Origin: Candidatus Scalindua sp.
Lineage (GTDB): Bacteria; Planctomycetota; Brocadiia; Brocadiales; Scalinduaceae
NCBI GenBank assembly: GCA_021777035.1
Contig: JAIQZR010000196.1
Location: forward strand, 1 to 39,164
DNA length: 39,164 nucleotides
Direction of reading: 5' to 3'
The notes below the pieces were generated by a model. The model searched no databases. It was not told where the DNA came from and was given only the letters and a program-made list of their open reading frames with translations. Position 1 is the first letter of the stretch. Each line of letters starts with the position of its first letter. This document shows, in pieces, positions 17,679 through 26,339 of the stretch. The position numbers and the translations under genes are program-made.

Positions 17679-17710
17679 TAAAATCCTCGGCGTCTTTTGT
17701 CCGGGGAAAC
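17679..17710 (+). repeat. Dispersed repeat, copy 2
   Basis: Matches 8824-8855 at about 26 of 32 positions. It is located 20 nt after the speD stop, between speD and speE. No stable hairpin is evident in it. Confidence 0.45.
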
Positions 17711-17806
17711 GACGCGGATACACCTTCATTTTACGGTATTGACATATTGTTATTAGAGTTAGATCGATAAGATTTTTAAAGTAACAACTAGGTTAGGGGA
17801 GATAAA

Positions 17807-18751
17807 CTGAAAAAAGAGATTCCTTCACGCTGGATTTACGATTACTTCAGTCCATATGAAGTCCACAAACACGCTCTAAAGCAGACACTATATCATGGGC
17901 ATTCAGAATATCAGGAGATTGTGATTGCAGAAACTGAGTGTTTTGGTAGGTGCTTAATCCTTGATAACGAATTTCAATCGGCTGAGCGGGATGAGTTTAT
18001 CTATCACGAAGCTATGGTGCAACCGGCCATGGTCTTACATCCGGATCCCAAAAAAGTGGCCATTATTGGTGGTGGTGAGGGAGCTGCAATTAGAGAAGTC
18101 CTCAATCACAAGAGTGTTGAGATGGCGGTAATGGTGGATTTGGATGAAAAGGTTGTGGAGTGTGCAAAGAAATACCTGCCGACCTTTCATAATGGTAGCT
18201 TTTCTGATGAGAGGGCCACACTCCTGTTTGAAGATGGCCGAAAGTTCCTGGAGGAGACTGATGTTACATTTGATGTGATAATTATTGACATTACATGTCC
18301 TCTGGAAGCAGGACCCGCGTACAAGCTGTTTACCAAAGAATTCTATGAACTCGTAAAACGAAAGCTTACACCACAGGGATTGCTATCAGTCCAGGCGAGC
18401 ACTGTTTCTCATACAGCCTTAACCACGTATTCTATAATTAGCAGAACTCTAAGTGAGGTGTTTACCAATGTATTCCCTTCTGTAGCGCATATTCCTTTTT
18501 TTGCCATGCTTTGGGGATTCTGTCTGGCTACAAACGATGTGAATCCTGCTCAGATAAGTGGAGCGGAGATAGACCGCAGGATTTCTGAAAGGCTCACGAG
18601 AGAACTGAGGTACTATGACGGTATTACCCACCAGGCACTCTTCAATGTCCCGAAATATGTAAGAAAAGCGCTGGAAGAACAGACACACATCAATCTGGAT
18701 GACAAACCGCTTATGGAGCAATTTCCGGGCTTGTCTAAGCAAGTCATTTAA
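17807..18751 (+). CDS. speE: Aminopropyltransferase (spermidine synthase family, Thermus SpeE/ACL5-like), CTG start
   Basis: Transfers the aminopropyl group of decarboxylated SAM to an amine acceptor. Proposed start: CTG at 17807, with AGGGGAG (17795-17801) 5 nt upstream and an in-frame stop at 17789. No ATG, GTG or TTG occurs in frame until GTG at 17921, which would remove 38 residues including WIYDYFSPYEV, conserved in the family's N-terminal beta domain. The resulting protein has 314 residues. Core motifs: QSAERDEFIYHE, VAIIGGGEGAAIREVL (GGGEG as in Thermus SpeE and plant ACL5, not GGGDG), VMVDLDEKVVE, LFEDGRKFLE and GPAYKLFTKEFY. The catalytic loop reads DITCP instead of DxxDP, so the first Asp is kept and the second is Cys. 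The acceptor may therefore not be putrescine; agmatine or a longer amine is possible. Confidence 0.9.
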   Translation: MKKEIPSRWIYDYFSPYEVHKHALKQTLYHGHSEYQEIVIAETECFGRCLILDNEFQSAERDEFIYHEAMVQPAMVLHPDPKKVAIIGGGEGAAIREVLNHKSVEMAVMVDLDEKVVECAKKYLPTFHNGSFSDERATLLFEDGRKFLEETDVTFDVIIIDITCPLEAGPAYKLFTKEFYELVKRKLTPQGLLSVQASTVSHTALTTYSIISRTLSEVFTNVFPSVAHIPFFAMLWGFCLATNDVNPAQISGAEIDRRISERLTRELRYYDGITHQALFNVPKYVRKALEEQTHINLDDKPLMEQFPGLSKQVI

Positions 18752-19432
18752 TAACCCTTCAGCAGATCCTCTGAACAATCGTGTAGAGTGTATTAAGGCT
18801 CTCAGGTCGAGTCCACCGAAAACTGCTTACAATGCCCTCCATTGCCCCCGCCGCGAACTCAAGCATCAGCAGGTATTTTGACTTGGATCGGTACAGACAA
18901 ATTCGTTACTGGTATCTCTGGAAGGTCTTTAAAGAAATGTTCTAAACAAAAATTAATACATTGGCTTTTATTTCACAGGCTACAGAATTCGAAGTATAAG
19001 ATTCCAGCATGATACAATCCATGCCAGGCGTTGTACCAACTGAGTGACGAGAGATGGAAGAAAGTGAATTGCCAATAACGTTTGATACAAGAAAGTGATG
19101 TTATCGTCTAATTCCAGACTTGTACTGTAAAGCTAAATTCTAGTTTTCTCCTTGATTTTAATGTTTAGCCTTCTTATCATAATTACCAAATCTGTAAAAT
19201 CTTCAAATTTGACATATCTCACAGACATATAAACCATCAGATGATGGATATACTTTCATAAAGGCAAAAACAGTGCACCAGGGATTTTTATTAAAATGTA
19301 TCCATTGTTTCACTATTACATTACTCGAGTATTACAATTTGTATATTTTTAAAGAGTGTCATTATAATATGACATAGTTTGATAATATTTAGAGGTAGGC
19401 CCAGCCAATAACTATAATCGCAGGAATTAAAA
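18752..19432. other. Long gap before the first amt gene
   Basis: About 680 nt without a convincing gene. A 60-codon frame reaching 18881 only overlaps the end of speE. On the minus strand about 19055-18981 has tRNA-like pieces (a D-loop-like CAGTTGGTA, a GCATG hairpin, a TTCGAAT loop) but no closing stems. The last 100 nt hold the candidate amt promoter and dyad. No riboswitch was recognised. Confidence 0.35.
19339..19374 (+). promoter_or_regulatory. Putative amt promoter with dyad over the -10 box
   Basis: TTGTAT (19339-19344), an 18-nt spacer and a perfect TATAAT (19363-19368). The -10 box is flanked exactly by the inverted half-sites TGTCAT (19357-19362) and ATGACA (19369-19374), a layout typical of a repressor operator. 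It lies about 60 nt before the amt ATG. No sigma-54 motif was found here. Confidence 0.45.
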
Positions 19433-21052
19433 ATGCAAAATAATCCAACACACAAAAAGCAATTCATAACTATCTTTATCAGCATAATTGTGCTCACATT
19501 GTTTATCAATCCGTATTATTATCATGTATATGCAGATTACGCGGAAACATCTGTACAATTATTACAGAAAAAAATTGATTATATCTGGATTATTGTTGCC
19601 GCCAGTATGGTTTTTTTCATGCAGGTAGGGTTTACCGCATTTGAAGCAGGTTCGGTACAGGCAAAGAACGCCATAAGCGTTTCCACAAAGAATATATTGA
19701 ATTTCCTTGTAAGTTCCATCGCTTATTTTATCGTAGGGTTTGGGCTCATGTTTGGATTAAGCTATGAAGGTTATATGGGCATTAATAATTTTCTTTTAAA
19801 CGGTATTGATGTCCATCTAAATACATTAGGGTATGCCTTTGTGTTTTTCCAACTGGTATTTGCGGGTACTGCAGCCACAATTATATCCGGAGCATTCGCG
19901 GAAAGAGCAAAACTTTTGACCCACATATGTACAACTATTTTTGTAGTCTGCCTGATTTACCCTGTCTTTGGCCACTGGGCATGGGGGCACCTATTTCATT
20001 TCAATCAACATGGTTGGCTTGGGAAGTTAGGTTTTATAGACTTTGCAGGTTCTACCGTTGTTCATTCTATAAGTGGTTGGGTCGCTTTATCAGGCGCCAT
20101 TATTCTTGGCCCAAGACTGGGCAAGTTCAATTCTGATGGCACAGTAAACAGGATGCATGGACACAATCTGCCTCTGGCGACATTAGGTACTTTTTTCTTG
20201 TGGTTTGGTTGGTTTGGGTTTAATGGAGGTTCTCTTTTACGAGCAGATACAAGTATTGGATTAGTTATTATTAATACAACCCTTTCCGGGTCAGTTGCGG
20301 GTGTAGCCGTTGCAATTTATGGAAAGCTGAGAAATAAAAGGCTGGATGCGGCAGAGATTCTTTTAGGAATTATGGGTGGTCTCGTTGCCATTGGAGCAGG
20401 TTGTAGCAGAGTAAGTTCCGTATATGCGTGTATTGTTGGATTGTGCGCGGGTATTATTGCAATGCTGGCTAAAGACTTTATTGAAAAGATATTAAAAGTG
20501 GACGACCCTGTGGGGGCTGTTCCCATCCACGGTTTTTGTGGAGCATGGGGTACTTTAGCCGTCGGGCTGTTTACTCCTGTATCTGAATTTTCAATGTTAA
20601 ATTCTAACAGACTTTTACAAATAGGAGTTCAATGCCTGGGAATTATTGTAGCATTCGTCTGGGCTTTTCCGTTAGGTCTTTTGTTTTTTTGGTGCCTTAA
20701 GAAATTTGTTGGTATCAGGGTCAGCACAGAAGAAGAAACAAAGGGATTAAATATTAGTGAATATACTGATGTTACTTCGTGGCTTGACTTTGTTAAAATC
20801 ACAAAAGTCCAGGACATGAATGCCGCGTTACAAGATAAAATAAAAGAAAGAACAAAAGAACTGGAAAATATAAAGAAAAATCTAGAAGAAGATGTGAGGA
20901 AACGGACTTCGGAATTAGAAGAGTCACGAGATGAGTTTAAGAAAAAAGTAGGACAATTAGAGAACTTTGAAAAAGTTGCTATCGGAAGAGAATTAAAAAT
21001 GAAAAAAATGGAAGCAGAACTAAAAAACTTTGAAAAATTAAATCATAAATAA
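19433..21052 (+). CDS. amt: Ammonium transporter/sensor Amt with C-terminal coiled-coil linker
   Basis: A 539-residue Amt/Mep/Rh channel. Seen: an N-terminal signal-like segment (about 10-34); then 11 expected membrane helices to about residue 430. The ammonium site Asp lies in FIDFAGSTVVHSISG, which also holds the first pore His. The second pore His is in AVPIHGFCGAWGT. WAWGHL and GFNGGSL are also conserved. After the last helix (GLLFFWCLKKFVGIRV) there is a tail of about 100 residues, largely coiled coil (LQDKIKERTKELENIKKNLEEDV...), ending in FEKVAIGRELKMKKMEAEL, a sequence style typical of linkers in front of histidine kinase domains. No kinase domain follows; the stop is 3 nt before the kinase gene at 21056. 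It is likely a sensor-type Amt signalling to that kinase, as in the Amt-kinase fusion of Kuenenia. Confidence 0.94.
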   Translation: MQNNPTHKKQFITIFISIIVLTLFINPYYYHVYADYAETSVQLLQKKIDYIWIIVAASMVFFMQVGFTAFEAGSVQAKNAISVSTKNILNFLVSSIAYFIVGFGLMFGLSYEGYMGINNFLLNGIDVHLNTLGYAFVFFQLVFAGTAATIISGAFAERAKLLTHICTTIFVVCLIYPVFGHWAWGHLFHFNQHGWLGKLGFIDFAGSTVVHSISGWVALSGAIILGPRLGKFNSDGTVNRMHGHNLPLATLGTFFLWFGWFGFNGGSLLRADTSIGLVIINTTLSGSVAGVAVAIYGKLRNKRLDAAEILLGIMGGLVAIGAGCSRVSSVYACIVGLCAGIIAMLAKDFIEKILKVDDPVGAVPIHGFCGAWGTLAVGLFTPVSEFSMLNSNRLLQIGVQCLGIIVAFVWAFPLGLLFFWCLKKFVGIRVSTEEETKGLNISEYTDVTSWLDFVKITKVQDMNAALQDKIKERTKELENIKKNLEEDVRKRTSELEESRDEFKKKVGQLENFEKVAIGRELKMKKMEAELKNFEKLNHK

Positions 21053-21055
21053 TTT

Positions 21056-24000
21056 ATGAAGCTGGAAACTAAATGTATCTTGTCAATCGGTCTTTTTATA
21101 ACATTGGTATTGGGGGCCAGCTTTACGTGGATCATTAAAAGGCAAGACTATTTATTAAAAGAAGAAATAAAAAAACAAGCAAAGGTACTTGTTGAACAGA
21201 TAGAAATTACCTACAACTATTTATCAGAAGTCCAGGATGATATTAATGCCAGTATTATGGATGAGAAGACTGGTTTAAATCATTTGCATCCTTCAAATAT
21301 TGGTATGGAAATTTACAACCGTATCTGTAAAAACACGCCATATACGGTTAAGCTGCTAACCCTGAGACACAGCAGATCAGATAATACTCCTGACGATTTT
21401 GAAACAGCCGTCTTGAGAGAAATGGAAAAGCAAAAACCACAAGACGCATATTGTGATGAAACGTCAGGCACTGGAGATGAGAAATTATTTCGTTATATCG
21501 CTCCGCTCTATATAGAGGATGCCTGCCTCAAGTGTCACGGAGACCCACATGGAAGCACAATCAACTCTGAGCGCAAGATGGAGACATATAATGCTGGTGA
21601 TTTGTGGGGAGTAATAAGTGTACTAGCTCCTTTAAGGCCAATTGAAGCAAGTCTGAAAGCAAATGTAATAATAGTGAGCGGTGTTGCGTTAGTTTCAATC
21701 TGTGTAATTGTTTTTTTTACGTACATATTAGTTTTAAAGTTGATTACAAAACCTATATCAAAGATATCTCGCGTGATGACAGCTATTGCCAATGGCGATC
21801 TTGATAAGAGAATAAATATCTCTTCCAGGGATGAAATAGGAAAGTTAGTTACCTCAATAAATAAAATGACAGAAGATCTACAGAAGACTACCGTGTCTAA
21901 GACCTATGTAGATAACATCATTGAAAGCATGATAGATACGTTAATTGTAGTAGATCAAAATGGTAATATAAAAACAGTAAATAAATCAACGTTAGATCTC
22001 TTAGGTTACGAAGAAACAGATTTGATCGGTAATGATATAAATATGGTCCTTAATGATAAAGACAATCCCATTGCGAACCGGGGCTGGAGTGATATTTGGA
22101 AGGAAGATGCATTAATGGATTATGACATTATCTATCGTACTCAAAAAAGCGAAGAGATACCTATGAATTTCTATGGGCGTATAATGCGTAATAGTGATGG
22201 GGGAGTGGCTAATATTGTTGGTGTCGCCAGAGACATGAGGCAGACAAAAAAGCTCATAAGTGAATTGTCAGACTTTAAAGAAGCAACTTTGTACATGCTG
22301 GGTGACCTTGAAAAGGCTCGCGTAGAACTTGAGAGAGAAGAGAAAAAACTGGACATGATAGTAACGGGGGTCGGAGCTTACTTGTGCCTCATAGATAGAG
22401 AAATGAAGATTACGTGGGGCAACAAACCATTCGAGAAGAAGTTTGGTATGGTAAATGATTTTAAAAAGGATGCCTGTAATAAAATTTTCGGATGTGGCAA
22501 TGTGCCTCCTGAGGACTGTACGACAAGACGCGTATTTATGAGCGGTAAGATAGAAGAAACGAAAAGGTTGGTAGTTGGCAGAGATAATGAAAAAAAATAT
22601 TATCATTTTCTCGGCTCACCGATTAAAGACGATCAAGGCAATATCACACATGTACTTGAGTTGGTCCAGGATATTACCAAAATATGGCAGATGGAACATC
22701 AGAAGGAGATTATTTACAACATCAATAGAATTATTACTTCTGGTCTTATGTCAGATATGTTTAAGTCCATAAGTAACGAGCTCAAACGAATTATTGAGTT
22801 TGATAGGATTAGTATTGCCCTTCTCGATGAAAAAACACAAAAGTTTGAGGTTATGGCAGTAGATAAATCATATGACGACACAGCAATGAATGAGGGTGAT
22901 TGGTTTCCAAGAGAAGGGAGTTTATTAGATCAGGTAACTTTTACCGGAAGCCCATTTATTGTGAAGGATACTTCAAAAAGCAACTTCTGGTCAGATCATA
23001 TGTTACTCAAAGAAGGTGTAAAGTCTCGACTTGGTTTTCCACTTGAATATAAAGGTATCATTATTGGAACGATTAACCTTGCAAGCTTAAAAGAAAACAA
23101 CTTTTCTGAATATCATTTCACAATATTAGAGCAGATTGCCTTGCAACTGGCCATTGCCATAGAAAATGCCAGATTATTTGCAAAAACAACTGAGTCGGAG
23201 AAAAGGTATAAAGACCTTTATGACAATGCCCCTGACATATATATAACAAACGACGAAAATGGAATTATAAACAATTGTAATAAGATAGGCGCAGAGATTT
23301 TAGGGTACACCACAGACGAACTAATCGGAAGGCATATCTTCGATTTTCAAACTGAGAAAAACAGGAATGTTATGGAAAAATTGTTACCCAAACGTTTAAG
23401 TGGACAGCTCGTAAAAGGATTAGAACTGCAACTGGTAAAAAAAGATGGAAGCGTTATAGATGTTAGCTTGAACGATAATCATATATGTGACGATAGCGGT
23501 AAAATAATCGCTATCAGGTCCGCTTATAGGGATATGACCGCAAAGAAAAGTTTGGAATCACAACTTTTAGAGGCGGAAAAATTAGCCTCGACAGGGAGAG
23601 TGGTTGCGAGTGTTGCGCACGAGATCAATAATCCACTGGAAGGGATTGTAAATTACCTGCAATTGCTCCTTGAAAGAATGGAGGGCCAAGACGAGAAAAA
23701 GAGATATGTGGAGCTTGTCATGGAAGGTATTTACCGGATAGCAGGTATTGTCAGGCGTTTATTAGACTCTAATCTGAATATTTTAGAAGAAGCTGGTGAT
23801 CATGATATTAATCATCACATACAAAATGTTGTAAAGCTGTTACAAGGAAAGCTTTCTCAAAATAGAATAACTGTAAAGCAATTATTTAGCAAAAAATTAA
23901 CTAAGGTAAGATGTCATCCTAACCGGTTAGAACAGGTATTCACAAACCTTATACTCAATTCAGTAGATTCAATGGCCCATGGTGGAATTATCAAGATAAC

Positions 24001-24232
24001 TACGCAAGTTAAAGATAATGATCTACAGATCGAGTTTGCAGATAATGGATGTGGAATACCACAAAAAGATGTTACAAACATTTTTGAGCCCTTTTTTAGT
24101 ACGAAAAAAGGAACCGGCACAGGATTGGGTTTGTGGATTTGTTACAATATAATAGCTGAACACTCTGGGAAAATTAGTGTTAGAAGCAAACTTAATAAGG
24201 GGGCAGCTTTTCAGATACTACTGCCCCTGTAA
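21056..24232 (+). CDS. Haem-binding (DUF3365) HAMP-PAS-GAF sensor histidine kinase
   Basis: A 1058-residue membrane kinase. Domain order: TM1 (about 8-26); a periplasmic DUF3365/Tll0287-like domain with the c-haem motif CLKCH (C157, C160, H161); TM2 (about 204-227); HAMP (about 228-280); PAS (about 283-395); a short coiled coil; a second PAS with three cysteines (CNKIFGCGNVPPEDC, about 475-490); GAF (about 560-715); a third PAS (about 718-835); HisKA with phospho-acceptor H855 in SVAHEINNPLEG; and HATPase_c with an N-box near 964-968, DNGCGIP and GTGTGLGL. All catalytic motifs are intact. It starts 3 nt after the Amt stop without its own ribosome site, so it is translationally coupled. This suggests a joint sensor of ammonium and redox state. 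The likely partner is the NtrC-type regulator at 24905. Confidence 0.93.
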   Translation: MKLETKCILSIGLFITLVLGASFTWIIKRQDYLLKEEIKKQAKVLVEQIEITYNYLSEVQDDINASIMDEKTGLNHLHPSNIGMEIYNRICKNTPYTVKLLTLRHSRSDNTPDDFETAVLREMEKQKPQDAYCDETSGTGDEKLFRYIAPLYIEDACLKCHGDPHGSTINSERKMETYNAGDLWGVISVLAPLRPIEASLKANVIIVSGVALVSICVIVFFTYILVLKLITKPISKISRVMTAIANGDLDKRINISSRDEIGKLVTSINKMTEDLQKTTVSKTYVDNIIESMIDTLIVVDQNGNIKTVNKSTLDLLGYEETDLIGNDINMVLNDKDNPIANRGWSDIWKEDALMDYDIIYRTQKSEEIPMNFYGRIMRNSDGGVANIVGVARDMRQTKKLISELSDFKEATLYMLGDLEKARVELEREEKKLDMIVTGVGAYLCLIDREMKITWGNKPFEKKFGMVNDFKKDACNKIFGCGNVPPEDCTTRRVFMSGKIEETKRLVVGRDNEKKYYHFLGSPIKDDQGNITHVLELVQDITKIWQMEHQKEIIYNINRIITSGLMSDMFKSISNELKRIIEFDRISIALLDEKTQKFEVMAVDKSYDDTAMNEGDWFPREGSLLDQVTFTGSPFIVKDTSKSNFWSDHMLLKEGVKSRLGFPLEYKGIIIGTINLASLKENNFSEYHFTILEQIALQLAIAIENARLFAKTTESEKRYKDLYDNAPDIYITNDENGIINNCNKIGAEILGYTTDELIGRHIFDFQTEKNRNVMEKLLPKRLSGQLVKGLELQLVKKDGSVIDVSLNDNHICDDSGKIIAIRSAYRDMTAKKSLESQLLEAEKLASTGRVVASVAHEINNPLEGIVNYLQLLLERMEGQDEKKRYVELVMEGIYRIAGIVRRLLDSNLNILEEAGDHDINHHIQNVVKLLQGKLSQNRITVKQLFSKKLTKVRCHPNRLEQVFTNLILNSVDSMAHGGIIKITTQVKDNDLQIEFADNGCGIPQKDVTNIFEPFFSTKKGTGTGLGLWICYNIIAEHSGKISVRSKLNKGAAFQILLPL

Positions 24233-24280
24233 AATCTTGACGAATTACTTTGTTTATGCTGCAATTCAGAATACAGATTA

Positions 24281-24661
24281 TTATTTATATTGTATATTAA
24301 ATGACCTGTCATTGCCATGTTGCAGGAAAGCAATTGCCTTTACGTCCTTATATTCTTCGTCATCGGCAATATATTCAAGGCTTTGAGTATCCTTAGCGAG
24401 ATCAACAATCGTGTCAAAAAGCCATCTTTCGTATGGGAGTGATGTAAGCTCCAACAGTTCAGTGGCAACAGTTTGCGATATCTCGCCGTCTCTCCAGCGC
24501 CTGGCAATGCTGCTTATTTCCTGATAAAGATTCTCTTTGGCAGAAAACATGCAATACTGGTATCTCTTGTTATCAACAATTTTATCTATTGTGATATCTG
24601 GTTCTGAATAAACTGATTGTTCAAAACCTACAATTTTTATGTTTTCCTTAATGTTTTCCAT
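24281..24661 (-). CDS. Small protein of unknown function between kinase and regulator
   Basis: A 126-residue protein, not recognised. The start at 24661 is chosen because AGGAGC lies upstream; an upstream extension of 31 residues has no ribosome site and crosses the regulatory gap. The protein is acidic, without signal or membrane segment. It looks helical in the C-terminal two thirds (ENLYQEISSIARRWRDGEIS, ATELLELTSLPYERWLFDTI), with a YIADDEEYKDV acidic loop. It is oriented against its neighbours: convergent with the kinase gene and divergent from the ntrC-like gene, sharing the 24662-24904 gap. It may belong to the same regulatory circuit, but that is positional inference. Confidence 0.6.
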   Translation of the reverse strand: MENIKENIKIVGFEQSVYSEPDITIDKIVDNKRYQYCMFSAKENLYQEISSIARRWRDGEISQTVATELLELTSLPYERWLFDTIVDLAKDTQSLEYIADDEEYKDVKAIAFLQHGNDRSFNIQYK

Positions 24662-24772
24662 GACTAAGCTCCTTGTGAAAATGTAATTAAAACAAATTTT
24701 AATTTGTAGCTGCTTGGATATAATAGCAACAAGCATGCCAGTTGTCAACTGCACACACTTAACTTGCTGTAA

Positions 24773-24799
24773 TATAAGGTGTTATGCTTTTGCATATTT
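24773..24799 (+). promoter_or_regulatory. Shared dyad element, copy upstream of the ntrC-like gene
   Basis: The core TATGC-TTTT-GCATA (24783-24796) is a perfect dyad. With its flank it matches 26578-26603 in 24 of 27 aligned columns, with one gap. It lies about 110 nt before the ntrC-like ATG. A perfect 13-nt dyad CAGTTG-T-CAACTG (24739-24751) is close by. Confidence 0.5.
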
Positions 24800-24904
24800 T
24801 ATATAGATTTTTAAGAATGGTTCAATCTGGCCATTTTCCAAGAAGACTCAAGGGAAACGGCAGAAATCAGCCTTTTGATTAATTTTAAGTGAGGTTATTA
24901 ACCA

Positions 24905-26302
24905 ATGACGAAAAATGAAAAGCAGATATTGGTAGTGGAAGATGATGAATATGTTCTTGGTAGTATTAAAAGTGTTTTGGAAGACGAAGGGTATAACGTC
25001 AAAACAGCATCAAACGGTTTAGAGGGGCTTAAATTCTATAGAAAAGCACCATATGCTTTGGTTGTTTCGGACCTTAAAATGCCACAAATGGATGGGTTTG
25101 AATTATTAAAGCAATTAAAGGACGAGTACCCGGACGTCTCTTTAATTATGATGACAGCATATGGTAGCGTTAGAATTGCCGTTGAAGCAATGAAGATTGG
25201 CGCATATGATTATCTCACTAAACCCATTTCTGCAGAAGAGTTGAGGTTAGTTGTCAAACGTGTTTTTGAAAAACAAAACCTAATTAGAGAGAACAAGGCA
25301 TTACGTAAGGAACTTGAAGAGAGGTTTGGCTTTGATAATATAATAGGGAAGTCACACAGAATCCAGCAAGTTTACGATATTGTTACGCAAGTGGCAAACA
25401 CAGATGCTACTATCTTAATAACAGGCGAAACTGGGACAGGGAAAGAACTTGTAGCACATGCAATTCATCACAATAGCAACAGGAAAAACTCCCCCTTTGT
25501 TGTCATGAATTGTAGTGCTTTACCAGAAACTTTACTGGAAACTGAACTTTTTGGACATGAAGAAGGCGCTTTTACAGGTGCCATAAAACAGAGGACTGGC
25601 AAATTTGAACATGCGGATAAAGGAACTGTCTTCTTCGATGAGATGAGTAACCTGCCTCTTTCTATGCAAGCGAAGCTCCTCAGATTATTACAGGAGAAAT
25701 CTTTTGAAAGGATTGGTGGGAACCAAACTATAAAGGTTGATGCAAGGGTTGTTGCGGCTACAAATAAAGATCTAAATAAATTATCAGAAGAAGGAAACTT
25801 TAGAAAAGATTTATATTACCGCTTAAACGTTGTTCCAATACAATTGCCTCCATTACGAGAGAGGAGAGAGGATATCCCGTTACTCGTATCTCACTTTATC
25901 GAAAAATATAATAAATCTTTCAAGAAAGATATTAAATCTATTTCACAGAATGCCCTTACTATTTTAATGTCTTACTACTGGCCTGGCAATGTCAGGGAAC
26001 TTGAAAACTTGATTGAGCGAGCGGTAATTATGATGAAAGGTCATATAATCAATGAAGTAGACCTATTAATTCCCACAAAAAAGCAACAGGAAGAAGGGTT
26101 AAAAGAAATTTTAGATGGTAGACTCACAGATAGTAGTTTAGAAGAATTCCTATCACATTGTGAGGAAACATATATAACCAAACTTTTAAAACGATATAAA
26201 GGACGTATCGACTCCTCTGCTAAAATATCTGGCATAGACTCAAAAACCCTTTACCGCAAAATGAAGAAATACGATATAAACAAAGACAGTTTCAAAGATT
26301 AA
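24905..26302 (+). CDS. NtrC-family sigma-54-dependent response regulator
   Basis: A 465-residue enhancer-binding activator. Domains: receiver (1-120) with acidic VEDDE, phospho-acceptor D56 in VVSDLKMPQMDG, and conserved K in DYLTKPIS; a sigma-54 AAA+ domain (about 145-375) with Walker A GETGTGKE, the sigma-54-contacting GAFTGA loop, Walker B VFFDE and the arginine-finger stretch FRKDLYYRLNVVPI; and a Fis-type helix-turn-helix at the C-terminus (SAKISGIDSKTLYRKMKKYDI). All key residues are present, so it should activate sigma-54 promoters when phosphorylated. The nearest kinase is the Amt-linked one ending at 24232. A good sigma-54 promoter stands at 26764-26779, in front of the PII-PII-amt genes, its probable target. 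Confidence 0.95.
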   Translation: MTKNEKQILVVEDDEYVLGSIKSVLEDEGYNVKTASNGLEGLKFYRKAPYALVVSDLKMPQMDGFELLKQLKDEYPDVSLIMMTAYGSVRIAVEAMKIGAYDYLTKPISAEELRLVVKRVFEKQNLIRENKALRKELEERFGFDNIIGKSHRIQQVYDIVTQVANTDATILITGETGTGKELVAHAIHHNSNRKNSPFVVMNCSALPETLLETELFGHEEGAFTGAIKQRTGKFEHADKGTVFFDEMSNLPLSMQAKLLRLLQEKSFERIGGNQTIKVDARVVAATNKDLNKLSEEGNFRKDLYYRLNVVPIQLPPLRERREDIPLLVSHFIEKYNKSFKKDIKSISQNALTILMSYYWPGNVRELENLIERAVIMMKGHIINEVDLLIPTKKQQEEGLKEILDGRLTDSSLEEFLSHCEETYITKLLKRYKGRIDSSAKISGIDSKTLYRKMKKYDINKDSFKD

Positions 26303-26319
26303 TCTCTCTGGGTTTAATT

Positions 26320-26339
26320 CCTCGCAGTTTGCTGCGGGG
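26320..26339 (+). repeat. GC-rich hairpin downstream of the ntrC-like gene
   Basis: CCTCGCAG-TTTG-CTGCGGGG forms an 8-bp stem (one G-T pair) 18 nt after the stop, flanked on both sides by TTTAATT. It may serve as terminator or be one copy of a palindromic repeat family; the following T content is modest. Confidence 0.45.

Noticed and set aside
18981..19055. tRNA-like pieces on the minus strand (CAGTTGGTA, GCATG hairpin, TTCGAAT)
   Set aside because: The acceptor, D and T stems do not pair, so it is at most a decayed remnant and may be chance.
24535..24551. GG-N10-GC sigma-54-like match
   Set aside because: It lies inside the coding region of the minus-strand gene at 24281-24661, over 350 nt from the ntrC-like start, and matches the consensus poorly outside the GG/GC.
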